A DNA stretch of 64,000 bases from DASXVX01 sp036504075. GTDB lineage: Bacteria; Bacillota; Sulfobacillia; Symbiobacteriales; Symbiobacteriaceae. A program made the position numbers and the translations under genes. This document shows, one piece after another, positions 7,607 to 16,384 of the stretch. The notes under the pieces are model-generated. The model was not told where the DNA came from. It did no database searches and saw nothing but the letters and a program-made list of their open reading frames with translations. Location of the stretch: assembly GCA_036504075.1 (NCBI GenBank), contig DASXVX010000094.1, forward strand, positions 1 through 64,000, given 5' to 3'. Numbering within the stretch: the stretch's first letter is position 1; every line of letters begins with the position of its first letter.

Positions 7607-7638
7607 GGCAGGGACCCGACTGAAGTTGGGTCTCTGCC
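7607..7638 (+). other. Stable intercistronic hairpin between the SLH gene and wzz
   Basis: An 11-bp stem, GGCAGGGACCC paired with GGGTCTCTGCC (one G-T pair), with a 10-base loop and no following T-run. It is more likely an mRNA-processing or stability element than a full terminator, and may separate expression of the SLH gene from the downstream operon. Confidence 0.45.
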
Positions 7639-7667
7639 AAACGCCCCATCACGGGAGGCAGGGTAAC

Positions 7668-8414
7668 ATGGATCAACCGGAACTCGATTTACGCGAACTT
7701 CTACACATATTGCGCCGGCGTCTCTGGCTCATCGTGACCGTACCTGTCGTGGCAGCCGTGGTGGCCGGCGCTATTAGTGTTTTCGTGTTGCAGCCGGTCT
7801 ACAGCGCCTCGACAACCCTTTGGGTGATCAAGGACAACACTACGGGCCAGGTCAACTATAACGATGTGCTCATGAGCCAAAACCTGACGAAGACGTATGC
7901 CGAGGTCGCCAAGAGCCGCACCGTTCTGGCCGGTGCCTTGAAAGGCTCACACGCTGCAACGGACTTGACCGTGGAGCAGTTGCAGAAAAAGCTGACCGTA
8001 ACGGCGGTGCGTGACACCCAGATTCTCTCCTTCTCGGTGGAAGACCGCGATCCCGTCCTGGCCACGAAGCTGGCGGACGGCGTGGCGGAGTCCTTCAAGC
8101 AAGAGATTGTCGGCTTCATGAAGGTTGAGAACGTGAAGATCGTCGACGAGGCGCTGGTCCCGACCTTGCCCGTAAGCCCCCGGAAAACGATGAACGTAGC
8201 CATCGCTTTCGTATTGGGCGCGCTGGCAGCGGTGGGCACCGCATTCCTGCTGGAGCTACTGGATACGTCGATCAAGACGCCGGACGATGTCACCCGCCAC
8301 CTTGGGCTCCCGGTATTGGGCACCATCCCCGTATTTGAGGGCGATTCGACGGAGCCGGCTCACCGGCGCTCCCGAGCCCATCCCAAACAGAGCGCAATGG
8401 TGGTGGAGAAATGA
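7668..8414 (+). CDS. Wzz/CapA-type polysaccharide copolymerase (BY-kinase adaptor)
   Basis: 248 residues from ATG 7668 (GGGAGGCAGGG upstream). A Wzz domain starts at LDLRELLHILRRRLWLIV. Transmembrane helix 1 is at about 19-40 and helix 2 at about 175-195 after the Pro-rich VSPRKTMNVAI motif, leaving an external loop that sets polymer length. The cytosolic tail (DDVTRHLGLPVLGTIPVF) is the segment that activates the separate kinase in Gram-positive BY-kinase pairs. Its stop overlaps the kinase start (ATGA), so the two are translationally coupled. Confidence 0.92.
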   Translation: MDQPELDLRELLHILRRRLWLIVTVPVVAAVVAGAISVFVLQPVYSASTTLWVIKDNTTGQVNYNDVLMSQNLTKTYAEVAKSRTVLAGALKGSHAATDLTVEQLQKKLTVTAVRDTQILSFSVEDRDPVLATKLADGVAESFKQEIVGFMKVENVKIVDEALVPTLPVSPRKTMNVAIAFVLGALAAVGTAFLLELLDTSIKTPDDVTRHLGLPVLGTIPVFEGDSTEPAHRRSRAHPKQSAMVVEK

Positions 8415-9127
8415 AAGCAACCATATCGGGCCCTTCCAATATGGTCATTACAAGCCGGGACCCCGGGGCCGCAGCGTCGGAAGCGTTCCGGGTTCTGCGG
8501 ACAAACCTCCAGTTCATGGGGCTGGACAAGCCGCTCAAGTCCATCGTCGTCACCAGCGCCACGCCGGGTGAGGGCAAGACCACCACAGTGGTGAATCTGG
8601 CGGTGGCATTCGCCCAAACCGGCGCCAGGGTCTGTCTGGTAGATGCCGACTTGCGTCGGCCCAGGGTCGCCAAGAGCCTGGGTATCCCTAACTGGTCTGG
8701 GCTTACCACGGCGTTGGTCAACAAGGAGAGCCCGGCAGGGTATTTCCAGAGCACGATGGAACCGGGGCTTTCCGCTCTGACCAGCGGGCCGATTCCGCCA
8801 AATCCGGCGGAATTGCTTGGTTCCAGCCGGATGACAACCCTGCTCGCAGAGTTGGAGGAGCGGTTTGACATTGTGCTGGTGGACAGCCCGCCGGTACTGG
8901 CTGTCACGGATGCCGCCGTGCTCGCGCCCAAAGTGGGTGGAGTGGTGCTGGTGACACGAGCCGGCGTTGTCGGCCGGCACCAGGCCCTCCGGGCGAAGGA
9001 GGCGCTGGAAGCGGTCAAGGCAAACGTTCTGGGCGTGGTGCTGTCGGCCGTTACAGCCGAAGGCCGCGACGGCTATTATTACTACTACTATCAGTCCGGC
9101 GATACCGATCGGGCCGCACGCAAGTAA
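8411..9127 (+). CDS. BY-type protein-tyrosine kinase (CpsD/CapB/YwqD)
   Basis: 238 residues. Walker A is SATPGEGKTTT (49-59), Walker A' is VCLVDADLRRP (about 77-87) and Walker B is FDIVLVDSPP. The C-terminus holds a six-Tyr run followed by QSGD (about 222-231), the autophosphorylation cluster of this family. N-terminal EAFRVLRTNLQF is the oligomerisation motif. It is regulated by the overlapping Wzz-type adaptor and by the phosphatase at 6155. Together they control chain length and export of the polysaccharide made by the downstream enzymes. Confidence 0.95.
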   Translation: MKATISGPSNMVITSRDPGAAASEAFRVLRTNLQFMGLDKPLKSIVVTSATPGEGKTTTVVNLAVAFAQTGARVCLVDADLRRPRVAKSLGIPNWSGLTTALVNKESPAGYFQSTMEPGLSALTSGPIPPNPAELLGSSRMTTLLAELEERFDIVLVDSPPVLAVTDAAVLAPKVGGVVLVTRAGVVGRHQALRAKEALEAVKANVLGVVLSAVTAEGRDGYYYYYYQSGDTDRAARK

Positions 9128-9153
9128 GGAACAACCCACGAAGGGAGTCGGCA

Positions 9154-10059
9154 GTGATGCGCGTACGCAAGGCAGTCATTCCCGCCGCCGGGTGGGGGAC
9201 TCGGTTCTTACCTGCCACAAAGGCGCAACCCAAGGAGATGCTTCCCCTTGTGGATACGCCCATCATCCAATTCGTCGTTGAAGAAGCCATTGCGTCGGGC
9301 ATTGAGGACATTCTCATCATTACCGGTCGCGGCAAGCGAGCCATCGAGGATCACTTTGATCGGTCGGTGGAGCTGGAGACCTTTCTGACCAGGAACCGCA
9401 AGGAGGGGCTGCTTTCCAGCGTCAAAGACCTGGGAAACATGGCTGACATTCACTTCGTGCGGCAGAAGGAGCAACTCGGCCTGGGCCATGCCATTCTGCA
9501 GGCCCGCCAGCACGTGGGCGACGAGCCGTTTGCCGTATTGCTGGGGGATGAGATTTTCGTAGGCGCCCCCCCGTGTCTGGGGCAACTGATGGATGTTCAC
9601 GAGGGGTTGGGCGGCGGCTCCGTGGTCGGCGTGCAGGAAGTGGTCTGGGAAGATGTGAGCCGGTATGGCGTTATTCGACCGCAACAAATCCGGGACCGGT
9701 TCTACCGGGCCCTGGACCTGGTGGAGAAGCCGGCGCGGCATGAGGCGCCGTCCAACCTGGCGATTATCGGTCGGTATGTGCTGGATCCGGCCATTTTCGA
9801 AGTGCTGGCCGAAACGCAGCCGGGGCGGAACGGGGAGATTCAGCTGACCGATGGGCTCCGGCAGTTGAACGGGAGCGCACCGGTATATGCCTACTACCCC
9901 GACACCAGGCGGTATGACGTTGGCGAGAAGCTCGGGTACCTGAAGGCCACCATTGAACTGGCTCTGGAACGGTCGGAACTAACGGAAGAGTTTGGGGACT
10001 ACCTGGAGGAGCTGGTAGGGGGTCGAAAGAGGGCCCAACTACGGCTGGCAAGGGGCTGA
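9154..10059 (+). CDS. galU: UTP-glucose-1-phosphate uridylyltransferase
   Basis: 301 residues, the usual length. It starts RKAVIPAAGWGTRFLPATKA with the nucleotide-binding GxGTRxLP motif, followed by PKEMLPLVDTPIIQFVVEEA. Also present are VLLGDEI and LVEKPA (metal and sugar contacts). It makes UDP-glucose for the dehydrogenase and UDP-xylose synthase downstream. GTG 9154 and ATG 9157 are both possible starts; AAGGGAG fits either. Start-to-stop gaps in this part of the locus are 5-30 bases, indicating one operon. Confidence 0.95.
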   Translation: MMRVRKAVIPAAGWGTRFLPATKAQPKEMLPLVDTPIIQFVVEEAIASGIEDILIITGRGKRAIEDHFDRSVELETFLTRNRKEGLLSSVKDLGNMADIHFVRQKEQLGLGHAILQARQHVGDEPFAVLLGDEIFVGAPPCLGQLMDVHEGLGGGSVVGVQEVVWEDVSRYGVIRPQQIRDRFYRALDLVEKPARHEAPSNLAIIGRYVLDPAIFEVLAETQPGRNGEIQLTDGLRQLNGSAPVYAYYPDTRRYDVGEKLGYLKATIELALERSELTEEFGDYLEELVGGRKRAQLRLARG

Positions 10060-10064
10060 CGAAA

Positions 10065-11180
10065 TTGGGCGTTGCAGCGGTAATTATGGCCGGCGGCCGG
10101 GGCGAACGATTCTGGCCCAGCAGCCGGGAGGACCTGCCTAAGCAGTTTTTGGCCTTCGATGGCGAGCGGACGCTGCTTCAGCGGACGGTCGACCGGCTGA
10201 CCGGAATCGCCGCATCGGGTGATGTCTGGATCGTAACCCGTGAAGATTTCGCAGGACTGGTCTCCGAGCAGGTGCCTGCCGTGCCCGCAAGGCAGGTACT
10301 CCTGGAGCCTCAGGGGCGGGACACCGCCCCGTGCCTGGCGCTGGCCGCACTTCATATTTCCAAGGTGGATCCAGACGCCGTCATGTTGGTTCTGCCGGCC
10401 GATCACCTGATCCTGCAGGCGGAGCGGTTCCGGGAAGCGCTCGCAGCAGCTATTTCGGTGGCTGCCAGCGGCGATCATCTGGTGACATTCGGTGTCCGTC
10501 CCACCCGCCCGGAGACCGGTTACGGCTACATCAAAATTGGCGCACTCAACGGCATGAACGGACTTCATGAAGTCTATAAAATCGCTGCGTTTACAGAAAA
10601 ACCGCCAAGGGAGCAGGCTATGGCCTACATCCAGGAGGGCGGCCATTTTTGGAACAGCGGTATTTTCATTTGGAAGGTATCCAGCATCCTGCGGGCGCTG
10701 CAGGGGCACTTGCCGGCACTCATGGAGGCGCTGAAACCGCTGGCTGCGGCGATTGGCACCGCCTGCGAGCAGGAAGTTCTCAGGCGGGTTTACCCGCTTC
10801 TGCCCAAGACTTCTATCGACTATGGGGTCATGGAGCGGGCGGAGAACACCGTGGTGATCCCGGTCGATTTCGGCTGGGATGACCTGGGTACCTGGGCGGC
10901 CCTCGAGCGAGTGGCTTTGCCCGACCTGGACGGTAACATCATCCGCGGGCGGGTATTGGCTGTGGATACCAAGAACAGCGTGATTCAGAGCGCGAAAAAC
11001 CGCCTTCTGGTCACCTTTGGGCTTTCAAATATAGTCGTGGTCGATAGCGAGGATGCCGTCCTGGTGGCGGACAAGTCCCGAGTGTCCGACTTGAAAGCCG
11101 TTGTAGGACGGCTGGAGGCCGAGGGCCTGGAGCAGCATCTGCGCAGGCCCCGCATCGGGCGCCCGGTGGAAGAACGATAG
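10065..11180 (+). CDS. manC: Mannose-1-phosphate guanylyltransferase
   Basis: 371 residues from TTG 10065, 5 bases after galU. The signature AGGRGERFWPSSREDLPKQF is complete (IMAGGxGxRxWPxSR...PKQF). FTEKPP, FWNSGIFIWK and FGWDDLGTW are also conserved. There is no phosphomannose isomerase domain, so this is the single-domain form. It supplies GDP-mannose, used as such and by Gmd/Fcl at 25.7-27.7 kb to make GDP-fucose. Confidence 0.95.
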   Translation: MGVAAVIMAGGRGERFWPSSREDLPKQFLAFDGERTLLQRTVDRLTGIAASGDVWIVTREDFAGLVSEQVPAVPARQVLLEPQGRDTAPCLALAALHISKVDPDAVMLVLPADHLILQAERFREALAAAISVAASGDHLVTFGVRPTRPETGYGYIKIGALNGMNGLHEVYKIAAFTEKPPREQAMAYIQEGGHFWNSGIFIWKVSSILRALQGHLPALMEALKPLAAAIGTACEQEVLRRVYPLLPKTSIDYGVMERAENTVVIPVDFGWDDLGTWAALERVALPDLDGNIIRGRVLAVDTKNSVIQSAKNRLLVTFGLSNIVVVDSEDAVLVADKSRVSDLKAVVGRLEAEGLEQHLRRPRIGRPVEER

Positions 11181-11197
11181 TCCGGGGGGGGACCGCA

Positions 11198-12544
11198 GTG
11201 AACATCGCAGTCGTTGGCACAGGTTACGTCGGCCTCGTCTCGGGCGCCTGCTTTGCGGAAGTGGGACACAACGTGGTCTGCATGGACCGTGATCAGGCGA
11301 AAATCGCGTTCCTCAAGCAGGGCGGCATTCCAATTTATGAAGAGGGCCTGGAGCCAATCGTGTTCCGCAACGTGGCGGCGAGCCGCTTGCGGTTTACTGA
11401 TAGCTTGGCGGACGCGCTTAAGGGGGCCGAAGTGGTCTTCCTGGCCATCGGTACTCCGCAAGGAGAAGATGGTTCGGCCGACCTCTCCATGGTTCTCCAA
11501 GCGTCGGAGCAGATCGGCGCGTCCATGACAGCGTCGCTCATTCTCGTGCAGAAGTCGACCTGTCCCGTGGGTACGGCCCGAGAACTCGATGGGCGAGTGC
11601 GCCGGGGGCAGGAGGCTCGCGGTGTGGAGATCCCCTTTAGCGTGGTCTCTAACCCCGAGTTTCTGCGAGAGGGAAACGCAGTGCGGGACTTTATGGCACC
11701 TGACCGGGTCGTGATTGGCGCCGATGATGAGGGGGCTGGCCGACGAATTGCTTCTCTTTACGAGAAGATCGCACCGCCCGAGCGGGTTCTTGTTATGGAC
11801 CGGGCTTCGGCGGAACTGACGAAGTATGCGGCCAACGCCTTCCTGGCGACCAAGATCTCCTTTATTAACGATATTGCCAACCTGTGCGAGCTTCTGGGAG
11901 CCGACGTGGAGAATGTGCGCCGCGGCATCGGCAGCGATACACGTATCGGCCCGGCCTTCCTCGCCGCCGGCATCGGCTATGGTGGTTCCTGCTTCCCGAA
12001 AGACGTAACGGCGCTGGTGAAAACCAGCACCGACCATGCCTGCACCCTCCGCATTGTGGAGGCCGCGGAAGGGGTCAACCGAGACCAGTGGAAGCGTCAG
12101 GTGGCAAAGGTGGTCAGCTACTTCGGCGGATCGCTGGCGGGTCGGCGGATGGCCATACTGGGTGTGGCCTTCAAGCCGGGTACCGATGATATGCGGGAGG
12201 CCCCCGCGATTGCCGTTACCCATGATTTGATTGAGTACGGCGCTGAAGTGTGGGCCTACGATCCCATCGCCATGGACAACGCCCGCTTGGTCATGGACGC
12301 ACGGGTTCAGTATGCGACCAATTTGGCTAATTGCCTGGCGCAGGCCGACGCCGTGATTCTGATGACCGAATGGCCCGAGTTTAGGGACATGGACCTCGCT
12401 GCGGTGGGCGCTTCGGTAAAGCGGCGGGTACTGTTTGATTTCCGGAACGCGATTGTGCCTGCCAACGCGGCTGCTGCGGGCTTCGAGTACTTCGGTGTCG
12501 GTCGGGCAGCGGGAGCGAGCGCACTGGCGATGGCCGGCCAATAG
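11198..12544 (+). CDS. UDP-glucose 6-dehydrogenase
   Basis: 448 residues from GTG. The N-terminal Rossmann site is NIAVVGTGYVGLVSGACFAEVG. The catalytic Cys lies in YGGSCFPKDV (about 266), with NPEFLREG and SAELTKYAANAFLATKISF as further signatures. The C-terminal domain has GVAFKPGTDDMREAPA. It converts UDP-glucose to UDP-glucuronate with 2 NAD+. Located between manC and UDP-xylose synthase, in pathway order with galU. Confidence 0.95.
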   Translation: MNIAVVGTGYVGLVSGACFAEVGHNVVCMDRDQAKIAFLKQGGIPIYEEGLEPIVFRNVAASRLRFTDSLADALKGAEVVFLAIGTPQGEDGSADLSMVLQASEQIGASMTASLILVQKSTCPVGTARELDGRVRRGQEARGVEIPFSVVSNPEFLREGNAVRDFMAPDRVVIGADDEGAGRRIASLYEKIAPPERVLVMDRASAELTKYAANAFLATKISFINDIANLCELLGADVENVRRGIGSDTRIGPAFLAAGIGYGGSCFPKDVTALVKTSTDHACTLRIVEAAEGVNRDQWKRQVAKVVSYFGGSLAGRRMAILGVAFKPGTDDMREAPAIAVTHDLIEYGAEVWAYDPIAMDNARLVMDARVQYATNLANCLAQADAVILMTEWPEFRDMDLAAVGASVKRRVLFDFRNAIVPANAAAAGFEYFGVGRAAGASALAMAGQ

Positions 12545-12564
12545 CAGGGAAGGGTGAATAACTC

Positions 12565-13512
12565 ATGCGCATTCTGGTAACCGGGGGTGCCGGATTTATT
12601 GGCTCTAACCTGTGCGAGCGCCTGCTGAAGGACGGCCACGAGGTTGTCTGCTTGGACAACCTGTACACCGGTCGAAAGGAGAATATCGCCGAATTTGAAG
12701 GCAGCCCCCGGTTCGAGTTCATCCGGCACGACGTGCAGGAACCGATCAGGCTGGAAGTGGACCAGATTTATCACCTGGCCTGTCCTGCATCACCGCCTCA
12801 CTATCAGCAAAACCCTATTTACACCCTGAAGACGTCCTTCCTCGGCACGTTGAACATGCTGGGGTTAGCCAAGCGGCTACGGGTGCCCATGCTGCTTGCT
12901 TCCACTTCGGAAGTGTACGGCGATCCGCTGGTCCACCCGCAGGTGGAGGAGTACTGGGGGAACGTGAACCCCATCGGCATCCGCAGTTGCTATGACGAGG
13001 GAAAGCGGGCGGCCGAGACGTTGGCTTCAGACTATCAGCGGTTCCACGGGGTGGATGCCCGGATTGTGCGGATTTTCAACACCTATGGACCGAAGATGGA
13101 CCCGAACGATGGCCGGGTGGTGAGCAACTTCATCTTGCAGGCGCTGCGCGGCGAGCCGCTGACGGTGTACGGAGCTGGTTCGCAGACTCGGAGCTTCTGC
13201 TACGTGGATGATATGGTGGAAGCGTTTGTGCGGGTGATGGCTGCATCGGAATGTCCCGGACCCATCAACCTTGGCAACCCGGGCGAATTTACCATGGTGG
13301 AACTGGCCCAGAAGGTGCTGGACATGACGGGCAGTGCGTCTCGGGTGATATACCGGGATCTTCCTCAGGACGATCCCACCAGGCGAAAGCCGGACATTAC
13401 CAAGGCCCGAAGAATTCTTGACTGGGAGCTTCGCGTGTCGCTGGATGAAGGACTCACGCGCACAATCCAGTACTTCCGGAGCCGAGTGATTGCCACCCAA
13501 TCCCTTCGCTAG
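12565..13512 (+). CDS. UDP-glucuronate decarboxylase (UDP-xylose synthase)
   Basis: 315 residues. Extended SDR fold with TGGAGFIGSNLCERLL at the N-terminus and the catalytic Y-x-x-x-K as SCYDEGKRAAETL. CPASPPHYQQNP, FNTYGPKMDPNDGRVVSNF and GSQTRSFCYVDDMVEA are strongly typical of the UXS subfamily rather than UDP-glucose 4-epimerase. With the preceding dehydrogenase it yields UDP-xylose, so glucuronate and/or xylose are expected in the polymer. Confidence 0.92.
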   Translation: MRILVTGGAGFIGSNLCERLLKDGHEVVCLDNLYTGRKENIAEFEGSPRFEFIRHDVQEPIRLEVDQIYHLACPASPPHYQQNPIYTLKTSFLGTLNMLGLAKRLRVPMLLASTSEVYGDPLVHPQVEEYWGNVNPIGIRSCYDEGKRAAETLASDYQRFHGVDARIVRIFNTYGPKMDPNDGRVVSNFILQALRGEPLTVYGAGSQTRSFCYVDDMVEAFVRVMAASECPGPINLGNPGEFTMVELAQKVLDMTGSASRVIYRDLPQDDPTRRKPDITKARRILDWELRVSLDEGLTRTIQYFRSRVIATQSLR

Positions 13513-13538
13513 ACCTACGCAAGTTGGGAGACGAGTTC

Positions 13539-15050
13539 GTGAAGGAAGGCGGCTCTTCACTCGGCAGAGCTACGTTAATCGCCTTGAAGTGGAGCTACTT
13601 GGGTATCGTCGTCAAGCTGGTTCTACAACTCGGCATCCAGGTTGTACTTGCGCGTTTGCTGGGGCCGGAGCCGTTTGGCCAGATCGCCGTGGCCTGGATG
13701 ATCATCAGCCTGGTGGGACTGTTGGCTGATGCGGGCTTTGGGCCGGCGCTGGTTCAGCGTAAGGAACTCACCTGTCACGATATCCGCTATGGCTTTACCG
13801 TCCAGACGACTCTCGGTATTGTCATGTCGTTGGCGGTCACTGCCGGTGCAGGACTCCTGGAGCGGTTCTGGAGCAGTCCCGGCTTGGCTCCGGTGATCAG
13901 GGCGATTTCCCTTCTGTTCGTCCTTCAGGCTTTGGGACAGACGGCCACCAGCGTCCTGAAGCGCCAGATGGCTTTCAAGGAGATCCAGGTGGCTCAAGTT
14001 ATTTCTTATGTAATCGCTTTCTGTTGTCTCGGCATTCCTGCCGCTTTCATGGGCTTGGGTGTCTGGAGCCTGGTGCTGGCACAACTGACCCAGGGTTTCC
14101 TGTACACCGTGCTGGTGTACATCCGAGTGAAGCATTCGTTATTCCCCACGTTCCGGCGCCCGGGATCGGGTCTGCTGCAATTTGGCTCCAAGGTTGTGGC
14201 CACCAACGTTTTCAACTGGGTCATCGGCAACGTTGATAACTTTATGGTCGGTCGGTCCTTTGGCGTGGCGATACTCGGTTTATACAGCCGGTCCTTCAAC
14301 TTGGCCGGTCTCCTGGTTTCAAATGCGGTGACCGGCGTTCAGCAGGTACTGTTCCCGGCATACGCACTGATCCAGGACAGGCAGGAACAGCAACAAAGGA
14401 TGTATCTGGCGTCGCTAAATATGAGCCTGCTGATCATGTTCCCGGTCTTTGGCGGGCTGGCCGCCGCGGCGCACACCGTCATTGCTATCCTGTACGGGAC
14501 CAGGTGGTCCGGGGCGGCACCGATTCTAGTGCCACTCGCCCTCGCAATGCCGTTCAGCATTGTGGTCTCCCTTACCGGCCCGCTCGTCTGGGGTGTTGGC
14601 CGCGTGGAAAAAGAAATGTACGTCCAACTGTTCACTGCTGGGCTTTCAATATTGGTGCTGCTATGGCTTAGCCATATCTCGGCGGTGGCGGTCGGGTGGG
14701 GCGTTCTCGCCATTTACGTGCTGCGCGCCGGACTGATGACAGCAGTCGTCGTCAGGATAACGGGGCTTGCCTGGTCAGACCTGGAGCGCTCCTACCGCGG
14801 CGCCGTCGCGACTTTTATGGCCGTCACACTGGTGATCTTGGGGTGTGAACGGGGACTCGCTTTGGCACATTTGCCCATGATTGCCCGCTTGGCCACCGAT
14901 GTTGCCTGTGGTCTGGCCGTCAGCTTGGGGGTGTTGTTCGGCTGGCCGCAATGGGTGCTGACAGAGGGCGTGCGGAACAGCATCGCACATGCGGTGAACA
15001 GGGTTCCCGCCCCGATGAGACCACTTGTCCGGCGCCTCGGGGCTTCGTGA
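13539..15050 (+). CDS. Lipopolysaccharide/teichuronic-type flippase (Wzx, MOP superfamily)
   Basis: 503 residues from GTG 13539, which has GGGAG 8 bases upstream; TTG 13524 would add five residues without a good site. It has about 12-14 hydrophobic helices and early motifs of the WzxC-like branch: GIQVVLARLLGPEPFGQIAVAWM, LLADAGFGPALVQR and VGRSFGVAILGLYSRSFNLA. It should flip the lipid-linked repeat unit made by the initiating transferase (27727) and the glycosyltransferases before polymerisation. Confidence 0.9.
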   Translation: MKEGGSSLGRATLIALKWSYLGIVVKLVLQLGIQVVLARLLGPEPFGQIAVAWMIISLVGLLADAGFGPALVQRKELTCHDIRYGFTVQTTLGIVMSLAVTAGAGLLERFWSSPGLAPVIRAISLLFVLQALGQTATSVLKRQMAFKEIQVAQVISYVIAFCCLGIPAAFMGLGVWSLVLAQLTQGFLYTVLVYIRVKHSLFPTFRRPGSGLLQFGSKVVATNVFNWVIGNVDNFMVGRSFGVAILGLYSRSFNLAGLLVSNAVTGVQQVLFPAYALIQDRQEQQQRMYLASLNMSLLIMFPVFGGLAAAAHTVIAILYGTRWSGAAPILVPLALAMPFSIVVSLTGPLVWGVGRVEKEMYVQLFTAGLSILVLLWLSHISAVAVGWGVLAIYVLRAGLMTAVVVRITGLAWSDLERSYRGAVATFMAVTLVILGCERGLALAHLPMIARLATDVACGLAVSLGVLFGWPQWVLTEGVRNSIAHAVNRVPAPMRPLVRRLGAS

Positions 15051-15128
15051 AGCGAATCCAGCGTGAGAGTGCTCCGGAAGGACGATCGTGAATGCATACG
15101 TGCGGTAGATACCAAGGGGGAACACCTG

Positions 15129-16352
15129 ATGCCCGGAGAATGCATGCGCGTCGGTCTGACCGGGCCCTTTGAGATCGCACCGTTATTGCCACACTTGGAT
15201 GCTGCTGAACTTGCTAACCGGCCCGTGCCCCATGGTCTAGGCGGGACACCTCTTGTTAACCTGACCCTGGAATTGCTGCGGCGCGGCCTTTACGTTTCCG
15301 TGTTTACTCTGGACCCCTCGGTGGACAGAGAGGTAATCCTGCAGGGTCCCAGGCTCCGAATATGTGTAGGACCCTACAGGCACGAGAGGCGTGGCCGGGA
15401 TTTTTTCAAAGTAGAACGGGACTATTTGTTGCAGGCCATCAAGCGGGAACGTCCGGACCTCATCCACGCACACTGGACCTATGAATTTGCACTGGCTGCT
15501 ATTGAGAGTGGTCTGCCTCATCTGATCACAGCACATGACGCTCCGTTTCAAATTCTGCGGTATGATTTCACGCCGTACCGCTTCATTCGAACCCTGATGG
15601 CGATTTCGGTCCTTCATAGGGCGCAGGCACTTACAGCGGTATCACCCCATGTGGCGGAGCATCTTGGCCGTTTCTTCAGGTATCGCCGCCGCATTTCGGT
15701 TGTGCCAAACGGGCTGTGGCAGGACCTTTTCGAACGTCATGCAGAACGCCCACGGTTGGCAGTCACAGGACAGGTTACATTTGCCACCGTGCTCAATGGC
15801 TGGGGACATCTCAAGAACGCGGAGACGGCGATCCGAGCTTTTGCGATCGTAAGGGCCCAAATGCCATCGGCCAGAATGCTCATGTTCGGAAAAGGCTACG
15901 GCGTCGGGGAAGTGGCCCAAATGTGGGCCAGGCAGAAGGGGCTAGACGCCAGCATCGAGTTTCGGGGCGCCCAGCCGTACGAAAGTATGCTTGAGCAGCT
16001 TGCTACGGAAGTCGATGTTCTCGTTCATCCGTCTCGTGAGGAGTCCTTCTGTATGGTGATTGCGGAAGCAATGGCTCTTCGGGTTCCCGTAGTGGCCGGC
16101 TCCCGAAGTGGTGCTGTGCCCTGGATTTTGGACCAGGGTACGGCAGGATTGCTGGTTGATGTACGGTCTCAAGCGCAAGTGGCCAGAGAGATGGTTGCTT
16201 TGGGTCGTGACCCTGAGTACCGACGTCGAGTGGCGACAGTCGGATGGGAATTGGCCAGTCAACGCTACACGATGGGATTGGTAGCGGATCAGTATGTCCG
16301 GTGTTATCAAGAGATCCTGCAAACGCACGCACATGGGGAGTCGGTTGGGTAG
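15129..16352 (+). CDS. Glycosyltransferase family 4
   Basis: 407 residues from ATG 15129 (AAGGGGG 9 bases upstream); an upstream ATG at 15063 lacks a site. GT-B fold: the N-terminal half has VNLTLELLRRGLYVSVFTLDP and HAHWTYEFALAAIESGLPHLITAHD; the C-terminal nucleotide-sugar half has VLVHPSREESFCMVIAEAMALRVPVVAGSRSGAVPWIL, the E-x7-E retaining motif of GT4. Donor and acceptor cannot be read from sequence. Confidence 0.9.
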   Translation: MPGECMRVGLTGPFEIAPLLPHLDAAELANRPVPHGLGGTPLVNLTLELLRRGLYVSVFTLDPSVDREVILQGPRLRICVGPYRHERRGRDFFKVERDYLLQAIKRERPDLIHAHWTYEFALAAIESGLPHLITAHDAPFQILRYDFTPYRFIRTLMAISVLHRAQALTAVSPHVAEHLGRFFRYRRRISVVPNGLWQDLFERHAERPRLAVTGQVTFATVLNGWGHLKNAETAIRAFAIVRAQMPSARMLMFGKGYGVGEVAQMWARQKGLDASIEFRGAQPYESMLEQLATEVDVLVHPSREESFCMVIAEAMALRVPVVAGSRSGAVPWILDQGTAGLLVDVRSQAQVAREMVALGRDPEYRRRVATVGWELASQRYTMGLVADQYVRCYQEILQTHAHGESVG

Positions 16353-16384
16353 GAGAAGTTCGTCGGTGCAAAGGTGGGAGTCGC

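Noticed and set aside
10985..12541. 518-codon minus-strand frame
   Set aside because: Antisense to the UDP-glucose dehydrogenase gene in a co-directional operon.
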